Shown piece after piece: positions 5,832 through 15,447 of a stretch of DNA of 30,001 nt. The notes under the pieces were generated by a model that worked only from the letters and a program-made list of their open reading frames with translations, made no database searches and had not been told where the DNA came from. Position 1 is the first letter of the stretch. Every line of letters starts with the position of its first letter. The DNA comes from a virus. The stretch covers positions 1 to 30,001 of IMG/VR virus record IMGVR_UViG_3300046820_000420; one strand, given 5' to 3'. Made by a program: the position numbers and the translations under genes.

Positions 5832-8800
5832 TATAGGCATAAATATAAACACGGCTGACGCCTTAGCACAACTAAGAACACTTCAGGCTGGTTTAAGCAA
5901 ATTTCATCAAACACTTGCTCAAGGAAACCTTGCAGCAACAAATGCACAAAAGGGTCTTAATGCACAACTTATCCAGTCAGTTAATGCGACTGGAAAGTTT
6001 GCTGCATCTCAGGTAAAGGTAGCAACAAGTACTCAGGCGTTTACATCTGCGCTTGAGAAAAACAAGTTAAGCATGGGGCAGTACTTTAGGTACACCGCTG
6101 CTGCTGCAACAGCAAACACAAAGTCTTTAACAAATATGTTTGCTCAAGAGCGTGAGATTATTAACCGTGCCCGTAGAGATAGAGTCAAGGCTTTACAGAC
6201 ACAATACGTTCAATTACAAAAGGCCAATGGTGGCTTTGCTGATGCAATAAAGATCATGCCAAAAACGCTGATGATGGCTAATGGCCAGTTTACAGAACTT
6301 GGCACAAGAATTCAGTATGCTGCACAAAGACAGCAATTTTTAAATCAGTTACTAAAGCAAGGTTCTACACAACTTCTGAACTTTGGTAAGAATACGCAGT
6401 GGGCAGGTCGCCAGTTGATGGTTGGTTTGACAATGCCTTTAGCAATGCTTGGATCATATGCAGCAAAGGCTTTCAAAGAAATGGAAGCAGCAGTAATAAA
6501 GTTTGAGCGTGTATATGGTGATGCTTTTACTGATAGCGCAGCAACAGATGTCGCAGTTGAAAATATTAAAAGAATTGCAAACGAGTACACAAAGTTTGGT
6601 GTTAGCGTAACAGAAACAATGGAGATGGCAGCAACCGCTGCTGCTGCAGGTTTCCAGGGGTCAGCACTTAATGCTCAGGTAAGAGAAGCAAACAAGTTAG
6701 CAGTCCTTGGTCAGGTTGAACTACAACAGGCTCTAGATACAACAATATCTTTGCAAAATGCCTTTGGTCTTTCTACTGAAGAACTAGCAAAAAAGATTGA
6801 CTTCCTTAACGCAGTTGAAAACCAAACAGTATTATCTATTGAAGATCTAACAATTGCAATTCCTAAAGCAGCACCAGTTGTAAAGCAACTTGGTGGAGAT
6901 GTTGAAGATCTTGCATTCTTCATGACTGCAATGAAGGAAGGCGGAATCAACGCATCAGAAGGCGCTAACGCATTGAAGTCTGGTCTTGCTTCTATGATTA
7001 ATCCAACTAAGAAAACTTCTGAAATGCTTGCAGCAATGGGCATTAATATCAAGGGTGTTGTAGAAGCAAACAAGGGAGACCTAAAGGGTACTGTAGTTGG
7101 TTTTGCAAGAGCGCTAGATGAATTAGATCCACTAAACCGTGCAAGAGCAATTGAACAACTTTTTGGAAAGTTCCAGTTTTCAAGAATCTCAACATTATTT
7201 CAGAACGTTGTAAAGGATGGGTCACAGGCATCTCGTGCACTTCAATTGTCTGGTGCATCACTAGAAGAACTAGCAATCATCTCTGAACGAGAAATGGGAA
7301 AGATTGAAGATTCTGTTGGAGTAAAGTTCCAGGCAGCGGTAGAGCAATTCAAGCAAACAATTATGCCAATAGGAAAAGAGTTCCTAGAAGCACTAACACC
7401 AATTATAAAATTTATAGGTGGATTATTTGAAAAGTTTAATAACCTATCTGACGGAACAAAGAAGTTTGTAACTGTAATTACAGCAGTTGTAGCAGGCATT
7501 GGCCCAATCTTCCTTATGACATTTGGTTTGCTTGCTAACGGTCTTGCAAACTTGATTAAACTTTTTGCATTAATCAGAGGTGGAATGGCAAAGTTAAATG
7601 GCCAAAACAAAATGCTTGGCGGAGGTTTTGATTATTTAACTCAGCAAGAAATCGAAAACCTATCATCATCTAATGCATTGCATGGATCTCACCAAAGACT
7701 TATTCAGGTATTTAATGTTGAAAGCGCATCGCTGCAAAAACTTGCGGGTTCATATGCAAATGCAGCATCACAAGCAAGAGCATTGGCAGCATCCTCTCCT
7801 GGACTATTTGCATCTCCTGGTGCCACATCTGCAGTATCTGGTTTACCTGGAGGAAAAGGTAAGCCAGTTAAAAAGTATGCAGGTGGAGTTTTACAGGTTC
7901 CAGGTCCAAAGGGTGCAGGAGATATTCAACCAGCACTGCTTGCTCCAGGAGAAGCGGTTATACCAGCGGATGTAACTGCAAAGAATATTGGATTCCTACA
8001 TGCAATGATGGATGGAAAAATTCCAGGACATATGGCAGGAAAACTTCCAGTAAGACCAGCATTCCACGCAAAGCCAGATGAGCAGCAATCAGGTGCCAAG
8101 TTCCTTGGTATGCCAAAGTCAATTGCGGAAGTAACACAGTCAAGACAGATTGCAGATAAAATTTCTGAGGCGGTTGCAAAGAGTCAGTTTGGCAAAGTTC
8201 CACCAACAGATTTTGGAACACTTATACAAGGAACATCTGGAAGAAGTTTCCCTATTCCAAATGTTGGCGGTATATACAGAAAGCCAAATGGAGAAGTAGT
8301 ATTCGTTAAACCAGCAGTAGATGCAACCTCTGCACTTGCGGAGGAACGTGCAACAATTATTGCAAGAAAAGCACATGGACTTAAGGCACCAGAACAAACA
8401 ATTAAAACAATGATGGATCCAACAGATCTCACTGGAAAAAGAAAGTTAATTGTACTTGAGTCACCATATGATCCAAAATTAGCAGAAGCAAGTGGTAAGT
8501 TCACTAAGAAGCAAATGGTAACACAACTTGTTGCATCACTTCTTCGTGGAGATAAAGATTTGTCTAAGTCTAATGTTTTTGGAGGAACCCTAGCAGACGT
8601 TGGTCCAGCAGGAGTCTTTGGTAGAGCATCAGGGTTTAGAGAGATCCAGCCACAAATGCCTTCTATGCAAGATCAAGCAATGATTAATCTTTTGGGTGTA
8701 AAGGGTGGAGCACGAAAAGACTTTGCATTATCTACTGCAGATATAGCAAAGAAGATGACACCACAAGAGTACAATGCTGCAGTAAATGGAGAAATTAACA

Positions 8801-11800
8801 GAGTTCTTCCAAAATTAAAGAAGACTATTGCTGGAATGAACTTACCTGCAGATGAGGCTGTTCCATACAATGCAATGATTGCTCGTCTTGAAGCAGGCAG
8901 AAGTGTTCAGTGGGATCAGTTCCAAAAGATCCACGCAGCAGCAGGATCCCCAGTTAAAAAACTTTCTACTGGCGTTCTTCCAGAATTAACCCCAGCACAG
9001 AAGAGTCAGTCACAAGTTGAAATGCAAAAGTTTTTTGATTGGGCAGATCAAAGAGTTAAAGACTCACAACTGGCACCTGAATTTAAGGGTAGATGGGATA
9101 AATCAACAGGTGGTGCATTTAGACAAAGCCTTATGGAAAAGATGGTTTACGACGCATCTACTGGAACATTCTGGACTAATCAGGGTGGAACGAATGGAGT
9201 AAGCCTAGAAAGAATGAAGGAGCGATTTGAGTATCGCTTTGGAATAAGTCCAGATCCAAAAACTGGTAAGTATGTAAAGTCTAACCTATTCAATATTAAT
9301 AAATTTTTAAGCAATGTAACTTCTGGTGGTGCATCTAAAAAGGGTGGAGACATACGGACAAATAATCCAAAGGCAGCAAAAGTTTGGGACGAAGTTAAGG
9401 CTGCAGCAGCAAATCCAGGAGGAATAAAGTCTGACACAACAATAAGAAAGTATGTAGACTTCCTTGCAAACATGAAGGATGCAAATGGTAAGCCAACTGA
9501 GTTAGCCCAAGGACTTACTTCAAAAAGTCTTAAGGCTCGCAAGGCTGCTATGGAGCAAGTTGATAAGATGTTTAAACTTGATGCATCCCATGCACAGGCA
9601 GTTAGAGTATATGATAGTTTAGAAGATGCAGCAGCAGGAAAATCAAGACCAGCAGCAAAGTCAGAAAAGTATTCTGCTGGAGTAATGGGTCCAGACTATA
9701 GAGTTGTAAATGAGTATGTAAAAACAAATGACCCATCACAAAAGAACAGATTCCAAGAAATTCTTGATTGGAATAATAAAAAAGGCAACCCACTTAATTT
9801 AGATAACGCACAGACTACAAAAATTCAGGCTGCTATTCAAGCAATCATGAAAGAAGAGAATCACCCATTTGAGCCAAAGAATCAGAAGCATGTAAAGGCA
9901 CTTGCAGAACTTGAGGTACTGGCAAGAGATACAGTTGCTAAAAATCCATCACTTGGTAAGGGTTTAAATATAAGTAAAAATCCTAATTCATACATGAACG
10001 CAAGACTAGTTCAAGAGATCATGTCTCAGAGAGTTGCAGACTCAGGCTGGTTTAAGAGAATGAATGAAAACAAGATGTTTATCAATACAGACATACTTGA
10101 TGAAAAGGGAAGACCAACTCGTGGTGGATTAGAAACTGTAAGAAAAACAGAGTACTACCGTGATCCAGTTACTGGAAAGTTTATTCCTTACACTGGACAA
10201 AACACTCTTCCTGTTTCTACTGGTAAGGTAACAAACAAAGGAACTGAAACTAGAACTCCAGATACTACAAAGACTGGTGGCGGACCAACTGCAACAAAAT
10301 CACAAGCAAAAACTTTTGCTATAAAAAGAGAAAAGGGCGATCCAAGATTCCAGGTAGCAGAATCAGGCTTAAGCAAGGCAGCCCAAGGAAGAGTAACAAA
10401 TGCTGTTCAAGAGCAAGCAAGACTACTAAAGTTAAGAAATAATTTAACAAGAGATGAAATCAATCAGGCTCTTGCATTATACAAAAAGAGAGTAGTTGCT
10501 GCTGAAGTAGAAAAAAGCAATACTATTGCACAAGAAAAAAGAATGCGTGAGCAAGCAAAAGCCGAGCAAGCACGAGTAGTAAGCGCTAAAGATGCTGCAA
10601 AGCAAGAAAAAGCAAATAAGAGAATGGCTCGTCAGGAAAAGGTTGGAAGATATTCTGGAGGAGCGGGTGCAGCACTTGGTGGTATTGCCATGGGCGCAAT
10701 GATGACAGGGGCCGACTCTAAGGTCACTGGTGGTCTATTTGCGGCCTCCGCAGTTGCTGGTATGGCTCCAATGCTAACTAACCCATATGCAGCAGCAGGC
10801 ACGGCTGCAGTGGCTCTTGCTGCTGGTTTGTTCATGCTTGATAAGTCTGCAAAGGCAGCAGCAGAATCACAATCTAAACTAGTTGACTCCACATTTGCAA
10901 CAACAGAAAAAATGAAGTCTATTGGAGAACTTACTGGAAAAGTTGGGGCTTCAGAAATATATGCACGAAAGAGATCAACATCTGTATCAGACAGATACAC
11001 AACAGGATTTGAAAGAGGAAAGCAGCCATTTGGATCTACATTCTTAGAAAATGAAGCAGGCAAGGGAATCATGTCTACATTTGTTGAGAACATGAAGTCT
11101 GGAACTGATACAGCAGCAAGACAAATGGCAGTTCAATTATCTGGATATGTTTCAGATGGAGTTATGACTGCAGAGCAAGCACACAGTGTTGCAAGTCAAA
11201 TCGGAATTAATTTAAACAATCAAACACTTACTTCTCAAATAAGTGGACAGTTGTTAGACCTCATTGGTCCATCTGGAGAAGACCTACTAAAGAATCCATT
11301 AGAGGTAAGAGTAAGATTAGTTGAAGAACAACGAGATTTATCAAAGTCTGCTACAGATCTTTTTGCAAAAGATATGCAGGCTTATTCAAAAACATTTGGA
11401 GATCAAAGCGGTGGCTTAAATCTTGGAGTTTCAGATTATTCTTGGGGAGAGTTGTTTGGTCAAACTGGATCAGAAAAACTTGCATCACAAACTGCAGCAA
11501 TGGGTGCACAAAACTTAGAGTTTAATCAAGCACAAATCGACTCACTGAATCTTCAATATGATAAAGAGTTAAAGATACTTGAAACTCAAAAAGCAGCAAC
11601 AGCAGATGCTGCAAAGAGAAAATTAATAGATGATCAGATTTCTGCACTAGAAACCAAGAGGGCAACAGGGGTTGAGGCTTTAAGAAAGACGAACAACGAA
11701 ATATTAAATGATCAACTTGCTGCATTTAAGATTGCACAACAAAGAAGCGCAGTAGAAGATGCATTCTTTGACTCGCTTAAAGATCAGGTAAGAACAAAGT

Positions 11801-14800
11801 ATAAGGGAACAGCCCAAGAAGCATTTGTAGATCCATTGCTAAAATCTACAGCAAAACTAGAAAGCAAAGAGTTAGAGGTTAAGGTAAATACCATAGTTGC
11901 TTCAGGCCAGATGCCTCCAGCAACAGCAAATGCACTTTTAGAAATGTTTGCTGGTGAAGAAACAGAACTAGACACATTTATTAATACAACAACACAGTTG
12001 CACGACCCAGGCAAGGTTGCTGAGTTGGTTAACTCACTTGGTGGAATAAAGAATAAGAAAACTGCTAGAGATATTATTACTAAGATTACAAGCAAAGATC
12101 CAAAAACAGCAGACAAACTTATGTCAACCGTTGCACTTATGCAAAAAATGGCTGGTAAGGAAATCAACATTCAGGCGTTCTTTGAGCAAGAAGATGCTAT
12201 GACAAAACTTGAAGATCTTAAAGACGAACTTGAAGAAGTTGAAAAAATGCCAACACCAATTACAAAAGAAGCAATTGCTAAAGTAGATACTGACGGAGAT
12301 GGCACAGTAGAAAATATGGATGCCTTGCTTGCGGTATGGGATCAATGGGGCAACCTTCCAGATGAAACAAAGAAAACTGTTGTTCAGGAATATATTACTC
12401 TGCTAAGGACAATTACAGAAGGTGATATCGATGCAGAAATTGCAAAGCAAAAGGCTGCTGCACCTTCTCAAATGGGTTCATATTACGATGCAAAGTCTAG
12501 CAACCCCGCTGCAAGAGAGCAAGTCAAGTCGCAACTAGCAGCAGAAAGAACAATGCAAGCAACTAAGCAAGCCATTGCCTCTGCTAAAGCAAACAAACTT
12601 GGAGATGATTCAAAGAATGGATCAAAAAAGGCTGACCCAATTAATGATATTTTAAGAAGATTAAAGGAAGTTAGACTTGCATCTCTAAATGCAGCAGGAG
12701 GAATTACAGAATTATTTAAGGCTGTTGGAGATGGGAAAAAGGTTAAGGGCGTAATTGGAGATGTCTTTAATGGTATGCAGCAGCAACTAACCAAGAAGGG
12801 CGCAAACCAACAGTTTATTGATTTCCTAACATCTATGATTGGCGATCCTGCAGAACTTGGTAAGTACATGAAGACTGCCACAAAAGCAACAAGTGGAAAA
12901 AATAAGGGCAAGGTTGTAGATCCATTTACTGGTAAGGTAATTAAGGGCGGTAAGGTTGGAGATGTTGTTCTATCTGATAATGCAAAGGCAGCACAAGCAG
13001 GACTAACTAAGGCAATTGGTGGAGAATATAACGCAGCACAACTTAAGGCAATTACAAATGATAAAGACCGTGCAAAGGTTATGGAGAGAATTACCACATT
13101 AGCAAAGACAAATAATAAGTTTGTTATTGATAATGCAACCCTACAAAATATTCTAAATGATGAATACTATGTAACTGAACTTGCTGCTGGAAGAATAACA
13201 GATGCAGAATTTGAAACAAATACTCAACTTGCAAAGCAGGCAGAACTAAGACAAAAGATTAATGGTATTGTTACAGAAGGCTTATCAGCAGGTCAAGAAA
13301 TTGCAGACAAGGGTAGAATTGGAGAACTTCTCAAGTTTATGAAGGAGACAACTGATCTGCCTAAGTTGTCTGAAAATGCATTGCTTGACATGATTAAAGA
13401 TCCAAACCAACTTTCTGCAGCCATCGCTGCAATGGATATGTATAAGACTGGTATTGAGAAGGTACCAGCAAGTTTACAAAAGGTTGTAGATGGACTTAAC
13501 AATGTTCAAAAGAATGCAAAGATTCAAGGGTACATAAACTTTGCATCACAAACAGTACCACAAAAGATATCTCAGGGTGCAGCCTCAGCACAGAACGTTT
13601 TGAGTGTAAAGGCAAGACTAAGAGAAAGAATGAGCATCTCTGAACTAAGAAAATATGGAACTAAGGCAAATCCTAATATGGGAGAAACTGCATATCAGAA
13701 TGCAGTAAAGGCTACTGGGGGTGCACCACTTACTGGTGGAGGAAAGAGTTTAAATCAGATTCAGGTTGCTCGTCAAGGTCTTGCATCACAAATGAATTTG
13801 GTTCAGGCACGAGCAAATCAAATACAAAGAGAAATTTCTGCAAAGGAAGACGAATTAAATAAGGCAATAGATGATAAAAATAAGTACTATGATAAACTTA
13901 TAGATACAGAAAAGGATCTTATTGAGGCTAATGAGTCTAAACTTAAAAAAGAATTTACAGACCTTATTGATACAAAGCAAAAGGAATCAAACAAGTTAAG
14001 CAATGACCTTGCAATAATTAACCATCAAGAAGAAAAAATAAATGAAGTTTACGATGAAAGAATTAAGGCTTTAACAAAGACACAGGAAATAAATCAAAGA
14101 CTTATATCTCAGCAGCAAACTCAACTTGGACTTGCAGATGCAATAACACAGGGTGACATTGCTGCAGCAGCACAGGCTGCTCAAGAAATGAGATCTCAGA
14201 ATGCTGCAGCCTATGCAGAAGATACAACTAATGCGCTAACTCAAGCACGAGATAACCAGATTAAGGGGCTTAGAGGTGCAGAGTCAGGAATGACTAAGGC
14301 ACAAATTAATGAGCGTCAATATCAGATATCACAAGAAATTTATAAACTTGAAACAAATCCTGCACGTCTTGCAATCGTTGCAGCAATTGAAGCATCACAA
14401 GCAAAGATTACTAAGTATGAAAAGGACAGGTCTATAGAGATTGATGCAATTAATGCTAAGTATGCAACAGAGATTGCTAATCTGAATACAGCACTTACAA
14501 CACAGAACAATATACTTAGCGCTTTAGAATCACAGGATGCAGCACTTGCTGCACAAGAGGCAGAACTATTGCTTATTCTAGATAGTTTGGCAGATATGGA
14601 TGACCTTGCTGGTAAAACACTAAAAGACTTTGAGGATATGGTTCTTAAGGCTGAGGCAATGGCAAGTGCACTAGAAGAGGATATTGTTCAGGCAATGATG
14701 GCAATAGAAGCAGACTCTGCGTCCGCTGCTGGTTCTTGGACTAGCATCCTAGACTCAATAAATGCTCTTCCAGAATCAATAAGCATTCAAAGCATTATTA

Positions 14801-15447
14801 ACGAGGTTAGAAATATAACTGAGCACATTACACGATACATCAAGACCATTTATGAGGATGGTGGATCTGACGATAGTTCTGATAGCAGTTCAAGTTCTTC
14901 AACTAAAAACACAACAACTAAGAGCCCAACTACTGCTCCAACAACTAAGGCTACTGGAAATACTGCAGCAACAACATCTTCTCCAAGTTCATTGGCTTCA
15001 AAAGAAAACGGTTTAATTGGAGCAGCATCTATGGCTGCAGCAGCAGCAGCAAAAGCATCTGCAGCACTGGCAGCAGCAGGTGCAAAATCAAATACAGCAA
15101 AGAACAATCTTAGCGGTGGTTCTTACTTCTCCTCTAATTGGACTGGTAAGTCTTCTGGAGGGCTAATACCTAAGTACTTGGCCGCTGGTGGTTTTGCTAA
15201 AGGAACAGACATTGTTCCAGCAATGCTAACACCTGGAGAATTTGTAATGAGCAAGTATGCTGTAGATACCTATGGTGTTGATAGAATGAAGGCAATTAAT
15301 TCTGGATCAGACAATTCTTCAGCAGTGTATAATTATGAGTTAGTAGTAAATGTTAAGTCTGATGCCAATGCAAGTGATATTGCAAATACAGTAATGGCTA
15401 AGATTAAGCAGGTAGACGATATGAGATTAAAGGGGAATAGATTCTAA
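5812..15447 (+). CDS. tail tape measure protein, very long, with extra modules
   Basis: 3211 residues, the largest gene here. The TTG at 5812 is the first possible start, since TGA closes the frame at 5806; the resulting N-terminus, MSDVNANIGININTADALAQ, fits tape measure proteins. Residues about 220-500 form the TP901/PhageMin-type core, followed by a hydrophobic stretch near 553-590. Residues 685-1530 hold modules separated by PVKK(Y/L)xxGV(L/M)-like linkers; one resembles a kinase fold (about 815-945). A charged coiled coil precedes a Gly/Ala-rich hydrophobic segment at 1616-1676. An EF-hand loop lies at 2159-2170. Long coiled coils cover 2670-2770 and 2820-2950, then a Ser/Thr-rich linker (3016-3060), an Ala-rich helix, and a GG...GTDIVPAMLTPGEFVM motif at 3116-3146. 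At roughly 1.5 angstrom per residue it would imply a tail near 480 nm if fully extended, so globular insertions are likely. Confidence 0.93.
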   Translation: MSDVNANIGININTADALAQLRTLQAGLSKFHQTLAQGNLAATNAQKGLNAQLIQSVNATGKFAASQVKVATSTQAFTSALEKNKLSMGQYFRYTAAAATANTKSLTNMFAQEREIINRARRDRVKALQTQYVQLQKANGGFADAIKIMPKTLMMANGQFTELGTRIQYAAQRQQFLNQLLKQGSTQLLNFGKNTQWAGRQLMVGLTMPLAMLGSYAAKAFKEMEAAVIKFERVYGDAFTDSAATDVAVENIKRIANEYTKFGVSVTETMEMAATAAAAGFQGSALNAQVREANKLAVLGQVELQQALDTTISLQNAFGLSTEELAKKIDFLNAVENQTVLSIEDLTIAIPKAAPVVKQLGGDVEDLAFFMTAMKEGGINASEGANALKSGLASMINPTKKTSEMLAAMGINIKGVVEANKGDLKGTVVGFARALDELDPLNRARAIEQLFGKFQFSRISTLFQNVVKDGSQASRALQLSGASLEELAIISEREMGKIEDSVGVKFQAAVEQFKQTIMPIGKEFLEALTPIIKFIGGLFEKFNNLSDGTKKFVTVITAVVAGIGPIFLMTFGLLANGLANLIKLFALIRGGMAKLNGQNKMLGGGFDYLTQQEIENLSSSNALHGSHQRLIQVFNVESASLQKLAGSYANAASQARALAASSPGLFASPGATSAVSGLPGGKGKPVKKYAGGVLQVPGPKGAGDIQPALLAPGEAVIPADVTAKNIGFLHAMMDGKIPGHMAGKLPVRPAFHAKPDEQQSGAKFLGMPKSIAEVTQSRQIADKISEAVAKSQFGKVPPTDFGTLIQGTSGRSFPIPNVGGIYRKPNGEVVFVKPAVDATSALAEERATIIARKAHGLKAPEQTIKTMMDPTDLTGKRKLIVLESPYDPKLAEASGKFTKKQMVTQLVASLLRGDKDLSKSNVFGGTLADVGPAGVFGRASGFREIQPQMPSMQDQAMINLLGVKGGARKDFALSTADIAKKMTPQEYNAAVNGEINRVLPKLKKTIAGMNLPADEAVPYNAMIARLEAGRSVQWDQFQKIHAAAGSPVKKLSTGVLPELTPAQKSQSQVEMQKFFDWADQRVKDSQLAPEFKGRWDKSTGGAFRQSLMEKMVYDASTGTFWTNQGGTNGVSLERMKERFEYRFGISPDPKTGKYVKSNLFNINKFLSNVTSGGASKKGGDIRTNNPKAAKVWDEVKAAAANPGGIKSDTTIRKYVDFLANMKDANGKPTELAQGLTSKSLKARKAAMEQVDKMFKLDASHAQAVRVYDSLEDAAAGKSRPAAKSEKYSAGVMGPDYRVVNEYVKTNDPSQKNRFQEILDWNNKKGNPLNLDNAQTTKIQAAIQAIMKEENHPFEPKNQKHVKALAELEVLARDTVAKNPSLGKGLNISKNPNSYMNARLVQEIMSQRVADSGWFKRMNENKMFINTDILDEKGRPTRGGLETVRKTEYYRDPVTGKFIPYTGQNTLPVSTGKVTNKGTETRTPDTTKTGGGPTATKSQAKTFAIKREKGDPRFQVAESGLSKAAQGRVTNAVQEQARLLKLRNNLTRDEINQALALYKKRVVAAEVEKSNTIAQEKRMREQAKAEQARVVSAKDAAKQEKANKRMARQEKVGRYSGGAGAALGGIAMGAMMTGADSKVTGGLFAASAVAGMAPMLTNPYAAAGTAAVALAAGLFMLDKSAKAAAESQSKLVDSTFATTEKMKSIGELTGKVGASEIYARKRSTSVSDRYTTGFERGKQPFGSTFLENEAGKGIMSTFVENMKSGTDTAARQMAVQLSGYVSDGVMTAEQAHSVASQIGINLNNQTLTSQISGQLLDLIGPSGEDLLKNPLEVRVRLVEEQRDLSKSATDLFAKDMQAYSKTFGDQSGGLNLGVSDYSWGELFGQTGSEKLASQTAAMGAQNLEFNQAQIDSLNLQYDKELKILETQKAATADAAKRKLIDDQISALETKRATGVEALRKTNNEILNDQLAAFKIAQQRSAVEDAFFDSLKDQVRTKYKGTAQEAFVDPLLKSTAKLESKELEVKVNTIVASGQMPPATANALLEMFAGEETELDTFINTTTQLHDPGKVAELVNSLGGIKNKKTARDIITKITSKDPKTADKLMSTVALMQKMAGKEINIQAFFEQEDAMTKLEDLKDELEEVEKMPTPITKEAIAKVDTDGDGTVENMDALLAVWDQWGNLPDETKKTVVQEYITLLRTITEGDIDAEIAKQKAAAPSQMGSYYDAKSSNPAAREQVKSQLAAERTMQATKQAIASAKANKLGDDSKNGSKKADPINDILRRLKEVRLASLNAAGGITELFKAVGDGKKVKGVIGDVFNGMQQQLTKKGANQQFIDFLTSMIGDPAELGKYMKTATKATSGKNKGKVVDPFTGKVIKGGKVGDVVLSDNAKAAQAGLTKAIGGEYNAAQLKAITNDKDRAKVMERITTLAKTNNKFVIDNATLQNILNDEYYVTELAAGRITDAEFETNTQLAKQAELRQKINGIVTEGLSAGQEIADKGRIGELLKFMKETTDLPKLSENALLDMIKDPNQLSAAIAAMDMYKTGIEKVPASLQKVVDGLNNVQKNAKIQGYINFASQTVPQKISQGAASAQNVLSVKARLRERMSISELRKYGTKANPNMGETAYQNAVKATGGAPLTGGGKSLNQIQVARQGLASQMNLVQARANQIQREISAKEDELNKAIDDKNKYYDKLIDTEKDLIEANESKLKKEFTDLIDTKQKESNKLSNDLAIINHQEEKINEVYDERIKALTKTQEINQRLISQQQTQLGLADAITQGDIAAAAQAAQEMRSQNAAAYAEDTTNALTQARDNQIKGLRGAESGMTKAQINERQYQISQEIYKLETNPARLAIVAAIEASQAKITKYEKDRSIEIDAINAKYATEIANLNTALTTQNNILSALESQDAALAAQEAELLLILDSLADMDDLAGKTLKDFEDMVLKAEAMASALEEDIVQAMMAIEADSASAAGSWTSILDSINALPESISIQSIINEVRNITEHITRYIKTIYEDGGSDDSSDSSSSSSTKNTTTKSPTTAPTTKATGNTAATTSSPSSLASKENGLIGAASMAAAAAAKASAALAAAGAKSNTAKNNLSGGSYFSSNWTGKSSGGLIPKYLAAGGFAKGTDIVPAMLTPGEFVMSKYAVDTYGVDRMKAINSGSDNSSAVYNYELVVNVKSDANASDIANTVMAKIKQVDDMRLKGNRF
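7864..9699 (+). repeat. repeated linker motif delimiting tape measure modules
   Basis: Three dispersed copies of a related motif occur in the tape measure: PVKKYAGGVLQVPGP at residues 685-699, PVKKLSTGVLPELTP at 1047-1061 and EKYSAGVMGP at 1285-1294. The first continues into GAGDIQPALLAPGEAVIP, and a related GG...GTDIVPAMLTPGEFVM lies near the C-terminus (residues 3126-3146). The copies divide residues 685-1530 into blocks of about 350, 235 and 235 residues. The PA.L.PGE.V element is common in tape measure proteins; its role is unknown to me. Confidence 0.6.
8251..8655 (+). other. candidate HipA/PI-kinase-fold domain inside the tape measure
   Basis: Residues about 814-948. In order: GGIYRKPNGEVVFVKP, whose K833 could be the ATP-binding lysine; an EER helix with E844/E845 and HGLKAPEQT, resembling the lobe after the alpha-C helix; LIVLES as a hinge-like strand (879-884); RGDKDLSKSN with D916 and N921 five apart, the same spacing as D309 and N314 of HipA; and ADVG with D929 as a DFG-like metal ligand. 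The usual histidine of the D-x-H-x-x-N loop is replaced by S918. All of this is motif reading; the fold is inferred. Confidence 0.45.
12286..12321 (+). other. EF-hand / dockerin-like calcium loop inside the tape measure
   Basis: Residues 2159-2170 read DTDGDGTVENMD, matching D-x-D-G-D-G-x-V-x-x-x-D with ligand positions 1, 3, 5, 7, 9 and 12 all acceptable (D2159, D2161, D2163, T2165 backbone, E2167, D2170). It is followed by a helix (ALLAVWDQWG). Only one loop is evident; a partner loop was not found nearby. Confidence 0.65.

Noticed and set aside
12483-13097. 204-residue reverse-strand open frame inside the tape measure gene
   Set aside because: It is the mirror of an Ala/Lys-rich coding region with scarce stop codons on the other strand, lacks a ribosome site and reads as low-complexity Ser/Pro/Leu sequence. 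Other reverse frames (for example 3524-3931, 28604-29107) were dropped for the same reason.
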